From an uncultured Pirellulaceae bacterium (GTDB taxonomy: Bacteria > Planctomycetota > Planctomycetia > Pirellulales > Pirellulaceae), in assembly GCA_938091115.1 (NCBI GenBank), contig CALKNI010000146.1, positions 1 to 41,571 of the forward strand: a stretch of 41,571 nt of DNA, written 5' to 3'. This document shows positions 1 to 7,730 of the stretch, in pieces. Made by a program: the position numbers and the translations under genes. Position 1 is the first letter of the stretch. Each line of letters opens with the position of its first letter. The notes beneath the pieces are model-generated. The model was not told the origin of the DNA and did no database searches. It worked only from the letters and a program-made list of their open reading frames with translations.

Positions 1-47
1 TCTGTTCAATGGAAAATGCTATGTAAGCCTTGTAGCCTTTATATTCC

Positions 48-820
48 ATGATACACGCGTACTTGGAATTCCAGTTCCTTACCGGAGAGCAAAATGCAGA
101 ACGCCAGGCGTTCGTAGATAGGCCGACGATCGACAAAGTCATTGAAGCGGCTCCAGACAGCCAGTGGCAGGCGATCATTGCTCTTTGCCGCTACGGAGGT
201 CTTCGTTGTCCATCGGAAGTGTTAGCATTGAAATTCGAGGATATCGACTGGGCGAGCGGTCGTTTTCGCGTCACCAGTCCAAAGACGAAGCGATACGGCA
301 AAGGATCTCGAGTTGTGCCTTTGTTCCCAGAGCTCGCGATCTTTCTTCGCGATACGATGGAGACAGCCCCTGTTGGAAAGGTCTACGTCATTTGGAAGTA
401 TCGCGGTGAAAATTTCCGAACTGAGTTCGAGCGGATTGTGGAACGGGCTGGACTGGAGTCGATCGGTGGCCAAGGTTGTTTCATAACCTTCGTGCGAGCC
501 GACAGACGGAGCTTGAAAACCAGTTTCCTACCCACGTTGTCTGCAAGTGGTTGGGAAACACACCAGGTGTCGCCAGCAAACACTATCTTCAAACGACAGA
601 GGAGCATTTCAATACGGCACAATCCGTTGATCAAAGTGGTGCAGATTTGGCAGCAGCGTGCCAAAGCACGTTGGAGCTTGAAACGAAAAAAGCCTCGACA
701 ATTGCCGAGGCTTTTCTCAAATGTGCTCCAGTAGACTCGCTGATGCAAATCTTAAAAGCTCCCCCGGTAGGGCTCGAACCTACGACAAACGGATTAACAG
801 TCCGTTGCTCTACCAACTGA
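48..820 (+). pseudogene. Tyrosine recombinase/integrase remnant, frameshifted and lacking its N-terminus
   Basis: This is the catalytic half of a phage-type tyrosine recombinase. The first frame (from 48) carries the box I arginine in RYGGLRCPSEVLAL and a typical SPKT strand. Near 461-466 the reading frame changes: the first frame continues as nonsense, while the frame open from about 464 to 820 gives WPRLFHNLRASRQTEL, the WLGN segment and the KHYLQ nucleophile tyrosine. Adding one base near 463 would restore a single protein, so I infer a one-base deletion. Upstream of 48 the frame closes at a TAG (33-35) and no other frame shows an N-terminal arm-binding domain, so the 5' half is lost or lies outside the window. 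The last codons run through a terminator hairpin into the antisense of the tRNA gene, as expected where an element integrated at a tRNA 3' end. Probably inactive. Confidence 0.8.
686..716 (-). terminator. Intrinsic terminator of the tRNA-Asn transcript (possibly bidirectional)
   Basis: A 10-bp perfect inverted repeat (688-697 with 706-715, AAAAGCCTCG/CGAGGCTTTT) has an 8-base loop. On the minus strand it is followed by a run of six T, 43 bases past the tRNA 3' end. The plus strand also has a short T run, so it could stop transcription of the integrase remnant too. Confidence 0.75.
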
Positions 821-831
821 GCTACAGGGGA
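759..831 (-). tRNA. tRNA-Asn (anticodon GTT)
   Basis: The minus strand folds into a complete 73-base cloverleaf. The acceptor TCCCCTG pairs with CGGGGGA and the discriminator is G, as is usual for tRNA-Asn. The D arm is GCTC/GAGC, the anticodon stem ACGGA/TCCGT holds the loop CTGTTAA (anticodon GTT), and the T arm GTAGG/CCTAC has the loop TTCGAGC. The 3' CCA is not encoded; the next bases are CTTTT. The integrase remnant abuts the 3' end, the usual side for tRNA-targeted integration. Confidence 0.97.
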
Positions 832-871
832 TCACGCAGAAACGAGCTGGTGCTCGCATTGCAGGTTGCTA

Positions 872-900
872 AGTTTAGAAAATGTGATTTCGATGGGCAA
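872..900 (-). promoter_or_regulatory. Putative sigma70 promoter of tRNA-Asn
   Basis: On the minus strand TTGCCC (895-900) and TAAACT (872-877) are 17 bases apart and lie about 40 bases upstream of the mature tRNA 5' end. Position and spacing fit a housekeeping promoter. The hexamers are imperfect, so this is a candidate only. Confidence 0.4.
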
Positions 901-1140
901 GGCCGTTTCAAGGCATTTTTCTCGCAATTCTGCATTTCTCGATCTTAAAACCAATCGATCCGTTGGATCCAACAAGATCGGTACGATTTTATGCAGTAGA
1001 GCGAGTGTTCCAACGATCAACGCATCGGCGACCGGTTAGCTACCCTTGTAAAAGTTTAATGAAGCTGAAATTACCGCAGGGGCGGCCTGCATCAGTTTTT
1101 CCAGCCATTTCACGGTTGATATCATGCCCCGGTCGCAGCC
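901..1140. other. Non-coding spacer between tRNA-Asn and phoB
   Basis: I see no convincing gene here. Short open frames have no recognisable family character. A small GC-rich repeat near 1078-1092 (GCAGG/CCTGC) could form a weak hairpin, but it has no proper T run on the phoB side, so I do not call a phoB terminator. Confidence 0.4.
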
Positions 1141-1848
1141 TTATGACAATTCAGGTTCTGAGGATTCCCGAAACCGGTAGCCCACGCCGCGGACGGTCTC
1201 AACTGTGTCGGCTTGGTTTCCGAGCTTTTTTCTCAGTGAGCGAATATGAACGTCGATAGTTCGTTCCAAAACCAACGTGTCGGCACCGAGCGCGGAGTCG
1301 ATTAATTCGGAGCGGTCAAAGGCGCGACCAGGGTTGCGAATCAGAGTATCGAGCAACCGAAATTCACTAGGTGTTAGATCCATCGCTCCATCATTCACCC
1401 AGGCTCGGTGTTTGACGCGGTCGACGCGGATCGATCCTTTTACTACCAAGTCGTCCCCTTGGCCGCTGCCACGTTCGTGTCGACGGAGTAAGGATTTAAC
1501 GCGCTCTTGTAGAACACGAACGCTAAAGGGTTTGACAACATAGTCATCAGCGCCGGTCGCAAATCCAATCAATTGATCGGACTCTTCTGACTTTGCCGTC
1601 AGCATCATAATCGGGGTGTGTCGCGTGCCTGACTCGGAGCGGAGTTTACTACAGACTTCGATGCCGTCGATAACCGGAATCATTAAATCAAGAATGATAA
1701 GATCTGGGGATTTCGAACGGGCTTGATTAATAGCATCCAAGCCATCGTAGGCACAGAAAACCTGATAACCAACAGATGAAAAGTTGTATTCCAAGACGCC
1801 AGCGAGTGAGCGGTCGTCTTCGACAATTAGGAGTTTCTTTTTAGACAT
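1141..1848 (-). CDS. phoB: Phosphate regulon response regulator PhoB (OmpR family)
   Basis: This is a DNA-binding response regulator. The receiver domain (about residues 1-120) has the acidic pair in VEDD, the phosphoacceptor Asp54 in LIILDLMIP, and the conserved Lys in VVKPF. The winged-helix domain ends in DVHIRSLRKKLG and VRGVGYRF, typical of OmpR/PhoB. The length (235 residues) is normal. I chose the ATG at 1848 because the receiver begins at once (MSKKKLLIVEDD); an in-frame ATG at 1896 would add 16 low-complexity residues. It is the last gene of the leftward pst-phoU cluster, which makes PhoB the obvious assignment. Its partner kinase PhoR is encoded about 8 kb away. It presumably activates the pst genes under phosphate limitation. 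Confidence 0.93.
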   Translation of the reverse strand: MSKKKLLIVEDDRSLAGVLEYNFSSVGYQVFCAYDGLDAINQARSKSPDLIILDLMIPVIDGIEVCSKLRSESGTRHTPIMMLTAKSEESDQLIGFATGADDYVVKPFSVRVLQERVKSLLRRHERGSGQGDDLVVKGSIRVDRVKHRAWVNDGAMDLTPSEFRLLDTLIRNPGRAFDRSELIDSALGADTLVLERTIDVHIRSLRKKLGNQADTVETVRGVGYRFRESSEPELS

Positions 1849-2003
1849 GGTAGACTGAGCGAATTGAGCAGGTGGCGGCGAGATTTCTCTTTGCATTCAT
1901 GAGAAATATCGGTTTAGTTTAACAGTTCGGATAGTATCTATTTTCGGAAAAACGAAGTTAATGAACTAAGATTGAGTCCGTAATATTGTTGTGAACGAGA
2001 ACA

Positions 2004-2702
2004 TTACAGTTTCTGATCTTTCCAAGGTAATTGTGTTTTGGAGAGCAGGTCGTGGCGGTGTCGAATAATATCACCGTCGACCAGATAAATTACGTCTTCA
2101 GCGATGTTTTCGGCGTGATCGGCTATTCGCTCGACATGTCGAGAGGCCGAAAAGCAGTGGAGGGCGGGTTCGACTAGATTTGCATCTTGCCGCATTAGCG
2201 TCTGAAGCTCTTCGATCACCGATAAGTTGTAGGCATCTACCGACGCGTCCAATTGGATTACCTTCTTAGCCAGTTCCACGTTGGACTCGACAAATGCATC
2301 CAGTGCCAGTCGCACCATCATGGTCGACTGGCGAACCATATCGGTCAGTTGCAATGGAATTGGGAAAAATGGATGTTCGTGCATGCATTGTGCTCGTTCG
2401 GCAATGTTGCATCCTAAATCAGCGATTCGTTCCAGATCCGAGTTGATTTTCAGAACTGTCGTGATGCGGCGAAGATCAGTTGCTACCGGTTGATGGAGAG
2501 CCAATATTTTGAGGCACTCTTCTTCGATTTCAACTTCCGTCTGGTTTACTTCGTGATCTGTTTCGATCACTTCGATTGCCAGTTCCACCTTTTGTTCACA
2601 GAGAGCGCGAACGGCTTTGTCGATCATCTGTTCGACAACACCGAATAGCGACATCAACCGGTTGTGAATGACTTCGACATCTTTTGAAAAGTGTTTTGAC
2701 AT
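2004..2702 (-). CDS. phoU: Phosphate transport regulator PhoU
   Basis: This 232-residue all-helical protein has the two PhoU repeats. Each contains the acidic metal-binding pattern, visible as ETDHEVNQTEVEIEEECLKI in the first half and the HVERIADHAENIAEDVIYL helix near the C-terminus. The matching segment in the first repeat is DLERIADLGCNIAERA. Length and order match the family. PhoU links the Pst transporter to PhoR and keeps the regulon off when phosphate is plentiful. The gene lies between pstB and phoB on the same strand, 76 bases after pstB, the canonical place. The ATG at 2702 begins MSKHFSKDVEVI, a standard PhoU start. Confidence 0.95.
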   Translation of the reverse strand: MSKHFSKDVEVIHNRLMSLFGVVEQMIDKAVRALCEQKVELAIEVIETDHEVNQTEVEIEEECLKILALHQPVATDLRRITTVLKINSDLERIADLGCNIAERAQCMHEHPFFPIPLQLTDMVRQSTMMVRLALDAFVESNVELAKKVIQLDASVDAYNLSVIEELQTLMRQDANLVEPALHCFSASRHVERIADHAENIAEDVIYLVDGDIIRHRHDLLSKTQLPWKDQKL

Positions 2703-2778
2703 GAAATTATTACTTTATAAATTTACCAAGCGAGAACCGCAGGGTTTCGAATTTATGTTTTCGATGTGCTCTATGATT

Positions 2779-3639
2779 CTAGCCAAATTTTCCGGTGACG
2801 TAGTCTTCGGTTTGTTGTTTCTGAGGGCGAGTAAAAACATCTTCTGTGGCTCCCTCTTCCACAATTCTACCTTCAAAGAAGAATGCGGTGCGGTCACTGC
2901 ACCGTGCAGCTTGCTGCATGTTGTGGGTAACGATCACAATCGTAAACTGTTTTCTCAGTTCAAATATCAAATCTTCAATCCTTGCAGTAGATGCCGGGTC
3001 GAGCGCCGAGCAAGGTTCGTCCATCAGTAAGATTTTGGGGCCAGTTGCGATTGCTCTGGCGATGCATAGTCTTTGCTGCTGGCCACCTGAAAGTCCAAGG
3101 GCAGAACTTTTGAGCCGGTCTTTAACTTCGTCCCAAAGTGCCGCTTTTTTTAATGACCACTCAACCAGTTCGAATAATTCTGATCTAGAAATTTTGTAGT
3201 GTAAGCGAGCCCCGTAGGCGACGTTATCGAAAATTGATTTTGGAAACGGATTGGCTTTTTGAAATACCATGCCTACCTGCCGGCGAAGGTCGACTACATC
3301 TGTATTGCGGGCCAGGATGTTGCGATCACCTACCTTCAGGCTGCCGGTGGCGCGAGCAATCGGTACGATATCATTCATCCGGTTGCACCATTTTAGCAGT
3401 GTACTTTTTCCGCATCCGCTGGGACCAATGAATGAAGTGACTTGCTGTGTGGGAATCTTCAGGTTGAGATCATGCAGAGCCTGAAAGTTCCCATAGAACG
3501 CATTAAATTCTGAAATATCAATCGCAGTCGTGGCGTTTTCGAATGGAGATTCGAGCGTTGCTGTGGACGATTGAGGTTTCGCGTTCTGCGAAATGGATCG
3601 ACTTGAATTCATGGCTGATGGTGGGGCTAAGTTTGGCAT
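2779..3639 (-). CDS. pstB: Phosphate ABC transporter ATP-binding protein PstB
   Basis: This cytoplasmic ATPase drives phosphate import through PstCA. It shows Walker [10 protein letters not shown], the Q loop in [18 protein letters not shown] (typical of PstB), the signature [14 protein letters not shown], Walker [14 protein letters not shown] and the switch histidine in VTHNMQQ. The PstB domain proper starts about 40 residues in; the N-terminal extension is Ser/Asn-rich and of no known role. The open frame begins at a TTG (3651). I prefer the ATG at 3639, and another ATG at 3612 is also possible. It follows pstA by about 40 bases and precedes phoU. Confidence 0.95.
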   Translation of the reverse strand: MPNLAPPSAMNSSRSISQNAKPQSSTATLESPFENATTAIDISEFNAFYGNFQALHDLNLKIPTQQVTSFIGPSGCGKSTLLKWCNRMNDIVPIARATGSLKVGDRNILARNTDVVDLRRQVGMVFQKANPFPKSIFDNVAYGARLHYKISRSELFELVEWSLKKAALWDEVKDRLKSSALGLSGGQQQRLCIARAIATGPKILLMDEPCSALDPASTARIEDLIFELRKQFTIVIVTHNMQQAARCSDRTAFFFEGRIVEEGATEDVFTRPQKQQTEDYVTGKFG

Positions 3640-3677
3640 TGGATTCACCAAATAAATGAATGATTGGGAATTGTTGG

Positions 3678-5135
3678 TTAAGCTAATTTTTTCTCGTAGC
3701 GGTAACGGATGAAAATCGCGACAGAATTCATCAATAATAAAAAGGCAAGTAGGACAATAATGGCGGCCGCAGCTAAGTGCTCGAATCCATCATTCTCATC
3801 GCCTGCCCATTTGAAGATTGTGACAGGCAGTACGGGGGTTTTATCCATCAAGCTCGATAGGTGATTGGTTGTCCCGAGCACGCCTCCCATGACAGCCAGA
3901 AGCGGGGCAGCCTCGCCGACAGCTCGACTCATTGCAAGGATTGCTCCCGTCATAATTCCTGGTGTTGCCGAAGGCAGGACAGCACCGCGGACAACTTGCC
4001 ATCGAGTAGCTCCCATGCCGAAGGCGGCCTCTCGCAGTGTTTGCGGCACACCTCGAATCGCCTCTTGTGAGGCAATGATAATGATCGGCAGAATAACCAA
4101 GGCGAGAGTGAGGCCCGCAGACAACACACTCTTGCTAAACGGCAAGTGCATGTGGAAAAACGAATTCTCTCGGAAGATCGAAGCAGAAGATCGTTTGTTG
4201 GGGTCGGGTGAATCAGCGAAAACCGATCTCGACTGGACGTCTGGATCCGTCGGAATCGCGTCGGACTTGCTTAATACATTGAGCTCGAAAGCGTCACCCT
4301 CGGGGCCAGTCACCATGATCGGTTCAAGAATTTTTGCAAACTGGCTGTACGTCGGTTCGGCGGTGAAAAAGACAGGCGTTCCGCCTAACGTTTTGGTTTC
4401 GTAAGACTGCACGCCCTGATGATTCGTAAGTTTAGCTTTGGTGCCGAGAATTACGGTTTCGTCTTTTTTGCCTTCGTATTTAGATTCAACCGTAGTCGCA
4501 GAAACGACATTAAGTTCGAACCGCTCTCCTGTGGATTTCCTGACGATTCGCTTTTGATCAATTTCGAAAACTGGTTGAATCTCTGCCGTCGCTGGGAAAC
4601 GGACATACTTTCCGCCAAGGGTTTTGGTTTGGTAAAAGTAGGTCGCCCCAATCTCATAGTCTGGTTGATCGTTGACACGGATTGGACTGAAAGCGCCAAA
4701 CATGTAGACAAAAGCAGTGAGCCCAAGGATTCCGTAAACAATCGAAGGTACACCCGCTAAATTATTGATGTTTAGTTGAACTAGGCCGTGAAACATTCTT
4801 AGAAAGCGGTTTTTTGGCTTGAACTCTTCGAGGAAAATAGCGGTGCCAATACCAATGGGTAAAGCGGCCAATCCGCAGATCGAACAGATCACCAAGGAAC
4901 CGATGATCGCCTGCCCGATGCCTGATTCTTCGGGATTGTTTTCGCGGTGGCTCGCGGTCAACATTTCAAAATTAAGCCAGCCTCCACCAGTCGAAAAGAT
5001 GGAGAGTAAAAGCGTTGCCAGCACAACAATGGCAAGGCTCGAAACGAGCAGGCAGATGACTGAAAATGAACTGCTAAACATTTTCCGTCGCGCATCATTT
5101 CGATATTCTCGAGGTTGGTTGATCGGGTCTTTCAT
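3678..5135 (-). CDS. pstA: Phosphate ABC transporter permease PstA with a large extracytoplasmic insert
   Basis: This is an inner-membrane permease of the Pst importer. Membrane segments lie near residues 22-47, 74-100, 125-148, 336-356, 395-415 and 453-478. The coupling loop [23 protein letters not shown] (about 358-380) is the usual MetI/PstA motif. The protein is 485 residues, whereas PstA is commonly near 280-300. The excess is one block at about residues 149-330, between membrane segments, so probably outside the membrane. That block holds two related copies (about 165-215 and 244-292), each starting with the TKTLGG motif and ending in FELNV. The start codon overlaps the pstC stop by one base (TGATG), implying translational coupling. 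Confidence 0.92.
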   Translation of the reverse strand: MKDPINQPREYRNDARRKMFSSSFSVICLLVSSLAIVVLATLLLSIFSTGGGWLNFEMLTASHRENNPEESGIGQAIIGSLVICSICGLAALPIGIGTAIFLEEFKPKNRFLRMFHGLVQLNINNLAGVPSIVYGILGLTAFVYMFGAFSPIRVNDQPDYEIGATYFYQTKTLGGKYVRFPATAEIQPVFEIDQKRIVRKSTGERFELNVVSATTVESKYEGKKDETVILGTKAKLTNHQGVQSYETKTLGGTPVFFTAEPTYSQFAKILEPIMVTGPEGDAFELNVLSKSDAIPTDPDVQSRSVFADSPDPNKRSSASIFRENSFFHMHLPFSKSVLSAGLTLALVILPIIIIASQEAIRGVPQTLREAAFGMGATRWQVVRGAVLPSATPGIMTGAILAMSRAVGEAAPLLAVMGGVLGTTNHLSSLMDKTPVLPVTIFKWAGDENDGFEHLAAAAIIVLLAFLLLMNSVAIFIRYRYEKKLA

Positions 5136-6112
5136 CAGTCGTAGACCTCCCGGTATTTCATTCGAATGATCTGGCCAATCAAAGTGATTCCGAACGTAAT
5201 CAGAAACAACACTGCGGCAACGGCGTAAATTGAAAAATAACTAAGTGTGCCCGGTACAACTGATTCGCTTTTGAAGGTTTCCACGATAAAACCTGTCATC
5301 GTTTGCGAGGGCATGCGAGGGTCGAGAGTCAATGTTGGAGTGCTGCCTGCGGCAAGGGCAACGACCATTGTCTCGCCAATCGCTCTTGCCAGTGCCAGAA
5401 GAAACGCTGAAATGATTCCGGAGAGAGCCGCTGGGACGACGATTTTCAAAGTGACCTCTAAGCGAGTGGCGCCAAGCCCGTATCCCCCTTCACGAAGTCG
5501 GTTGGGGACAGCTTGCAAGGCGTCTTCTGCAAGTGAGGTGACCAGAGGGATGCAGAGAATGCCAACCGCAATACCTGCCGAGGTTGCGTTAAATGTCTTA
5601 AAGTCACCGATCGGTTCAAGCATGTATGGTGTGATGAATTTTACGGCGAAAAACCCAAGCACCACGGTGGGGATTCCAGCAAGGATCTCAAGGGTAGGTT
5701 TGAGTAGCGAGCGGATTCGTTTGGATGCGTATTCGCTCAAATAAATCGCAGAGATAAGGCCCATGGGAAGGGCGATCATCATTGCAATCCCCGTGATGCG
5801 CAGTGTGCCGGATAAAAGCGGCCAGATTCCGTAACTGAGCTCGCCTTGTGTTTGCCCAACGGTCCACTTCGTGCCGGTCAGGAATTTCCAAATTTCAATT
5901 TGATCGTCTGCAAAAAATCCCCAGGATTCGACGACCAGCATGACAATGATACCAATCGTCGTGAACACAGAGACCAAAGCACAAAAGACGAGTCCAGTCA
6001 CAACCAGTGCCTGCCACCGCTTACTCGATTTCGAAGATCGAGGTCGCAATTCGCCACGTGGACTAATCGGTGTCGTAAGAAGTTCGCCTTGACCAACTGA
6101 TTGGTTACTCAT
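5135..6112 (-). CDS. pstC: Phosphate ABC transporter permease PstC
   Basis: This 325-residue inner-membrane subunit pairs with PstA to form the phosphate channel. A basic, polar N-terminus of about 30 residues precedes the first membrane helix (about 33-58). The binding-protein-dependent transport motif is seen as AVPNRLREGGYGLGATRLEV, followed by VVPAALSGIISAFLLALARAIGET, typical of PstC. The PTVVLGFFAVKFITP helix is also family-like. It starts at ATG 6112, 77 bases after pstS, with an intrinsic terminator in that gap. Its stop overlaps the pstA start. Confidence 0.95.
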   Translation of the reverse strand: MSNQSVGQGELLTTPISPRGELRPRSSKSSKRWQALVVTGLVFCALVSVFTTIGIIVMLVVESWGFFADDQIEIWKFLTGTKWTVGQTQGELSYGIWPLLSGTLRITGIAMMIALPMGLISAIYLSEYASKRIRSLLKPTLEILAGIPTVVLGFFAVKFITPYMLEPIGDFKTFNATSAGIAVGILCIPLVTSLAEDALQAVPNRLREGGYGLGATRLEVTLKIVVPAALSGIISAFLLALARAIGETMVVALAAGSTPTLTLDPRMPSQTMTGFIVETFKSESVVPGTLSYFSIYAVAAVLFLITFGITLIGQIIRMKYREVYD

Positions 6113-6137
6113 GAAGATACGTCAAAAGATTGGTGGG

Positions 6138-6165
6138 AAAAAAGGGGAGAGTGATCGTCTCCCCC
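6138..6165 (-). terminator. Intrinsic terminator between pstS and pstC
   Basis: On the minus strand a 7-bp perfect stem (GGGGAGA/TCTCCCC, 6144-6150 with 6158-6164) has a 7-base loop and is followed directly by six T (6138-6143). It lies downstream of the pstS stop and upstream of pstC in the same direction. A partial terminator here would let PstS be made in excess over the membrane subunits, as is common for binding-protein genes. Its efficiency is inferred. Confidence 0.85.
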
Positions 6166-6189
6166 AGTAACAGGTTGGGCATTATTACT

Positions 6190-7263
6190 TTACTCAGGCA
6201 GGTTTGCTTCAACGTAAACCTCTGTAACCGAGCCATCTCGTTTATTCCCTTCGGAATCCAAATAGTGTGAGCCGGAAAGGTCTTTGATGATATGTGCTTT
6301 CGCTTGAGCATAAACGTCCGCAGGTAGCGGCACGTAGCTGGCGTCTTTAACGATGGAGACAACATTTTCAAGGTAATAATCAACGAACTCTTTTACTTCT
6401 GCTCGTTGGTAAGACTCTGAGTTGACATAGATGAAAAGTGGGCGACTGAAGGGAGCATATTCTCCAGACTCGATCGAAGCCATGCTGGGGGCAACCGCTT
6501 GACTGGAGTCAGGGTTGACGATCGAGACTGCTTTCAACTCGTCCTTATTAGCATCGTAGTAAGAAAATCCGAAAAATCCGATCGCAAACTTGTCGCCCTT
6601 AACGCCAGTTACAAGTGCTTTGTCGTCTTCACTAAGCATTGTTTGTTCGTCAGCACGTAGACCTTTACCATCTTTTTTGCCAATCACTTCGACAAAATAG
6701 TCGTGCGTTCCCGAAGCGATTCCCGGAGCGTAAATAGCAATCTGTTTATCAGGCCAAGCGTCATTGACTTCTTTCCAGGTTTTTGCAGCGGTATCTTCAC
6801 GGAAAATCTGCTTGAGTTGTTCAACCGTTAACTCGTTAACGAAATCGTTCTCTTTGTTGACCACAATCGTTAAACCGTCGTAGGCAACTGGAACTTCGTA
6901 AAAGTTGATCCCGGCAGCTTTGCAGACATCCAGTTCTTTTTGTTTGATTGGTCGAGAGGCATCTGAAACGTCGCACTCTTTGGAACCGAGGGCCTTGAAT
7001 CCATTGCCAGTCCCCTGGCCACTTACAGAGATATTGACGTTGGGGAAACTACTGTTGAACTTCTCTTTGGCTCGGTTGGATATTGGTTCAACCGTACTTG
7101 AGCCTTCAATAGTAATATTTCCTGAAAGGCTCCTGTTATCGCTGTTTGTGACATCGGAATTAGTAGCGGTACTTGAGGGCTCGGTTGTTTTCGGTGTTCC
7201 GCAACCGGTGGTCATGGCAAACAACGAGGTTAAAAAAACTAGGGTGAAAATTGTCCGTAACAT
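6190..7263 (-). CDS. pstS: Phosphate-binding lipoprotein PstS
   Basis: This is the extracytoplasmic phosphate receptor of the Pst importer. The N-terminus is a lipoprotein signal peptide (charged MLR, hydrophobic stretch to about residue 18, TTGC with Cys21 as likely lipidation site) followed by a Ser/Thr/Asn-rich linker. The mature domain shows the PstS phosphate-loop motif IEGSSTVEPIS, then SGQGTGNGFKAL and the SDASRPIK segment. The IASGTHDYF motif supplies the other phosphate contacts. The length (357) is in the usual range. It is first in the leftward pst cluster. The long 5' region (7264-7730) presumably holds its Pho-controlled promoter. Confidence 0.95.
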   Translation of the reverse strand: MLRTIFTLVFLTSLFAMTTGCGTPKTTEPSSTATNSDVTNSDNRSLSGNITIEGSSTVEPISNRAKEKFNSSFPNVNISVSGQGTGNGFKALGSKECDVSDASRPIKQKELDVCKAAGINFYEVPVAYDGLTIVVNKENDFVNELTVEQLKQIFREDTAAKTWKEVNDAWPDKQIAIYAPGIASGTHDYFVEVIGKKDGKGLRADEQTMLSEDDKALVTGVKGDKFAIGFFGFSYYDANKDELKAVSIVNPDSSQAVAPSMASIESGEYAPFSRPLFIYVNSESYQRAEVKEFVDYYLENVVSIVKDASYVPLPADVYAQAKAHIIKDLSGSHYLDSEGNKRDGSVTEVYVEANLPE

Positions 7264-7730
7264 CTGATTTTCCGTATAAACAATGGGTGTGTTTGAGGCA
7301 TTCCGAAGTTGACGCCAGCGTTTAAGTGGAAGAGGTTAACAAGCAAAATTTGGTTGTGGGTTAGGTTTTCTTAATATGCGGGATTCTTCACACCACCTTA
7401 ATATTTGGGCGGTCGATTAACCTGAAGTCGAGTTGGGGTTTTCGATTTTTCGGACGAAGGGGAGCGGTTTTGATTTCGGCGATGAGAGCCAAAAACATTG
7501 TTTTTTTAGGAAAAATAATCGTTTCCTGTGTTTGGTACGACAGCTGTGAATAATAAAACCCACGCAGTTACTGTTTTGAATTGATCTGTTAAGTTAAGAA
7601 AAGTTAATGATTGAGATGATTGTTCGGCAGTCGGTTTTAATAAGCCGATTCATTGGAGAGTCACTGGTCGAAATGAATTGGCCGATATTTTGAAGTAGGG
7701 CTTCGACCCGCTAACGGAAACGAAAACGAC
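7264..7730. other. Divergent control region between pstS and the TIGR03790 gene
   Basis: These 467 AT-rich bases contain no convincing gene. On the minus strand CAATCAT occurs twice, nine bases apart, followed by TCATTAACTT (7601-7610 in plus coordinates). The octamer CTTAATAT occurs at 7370-7377 and 7397-7404 on the plus strand. These could be PhoB sites or chance AT-rich matches. No clean -35/-10 pair stands out for either gene. Confidence 0.35.

Noticed and set aside
721..948. Open frame reading PGRARTYDKR through the tRNA
   Set aside because: This is a translation of the antisense tRNA-Asn gene, a well-known annotation artefact.
3865..4404. 179-codon open frame on the plus strand
   Set aside because: It lies opposite pstA and its insert and has no family-like features, so it is a coding shadow.
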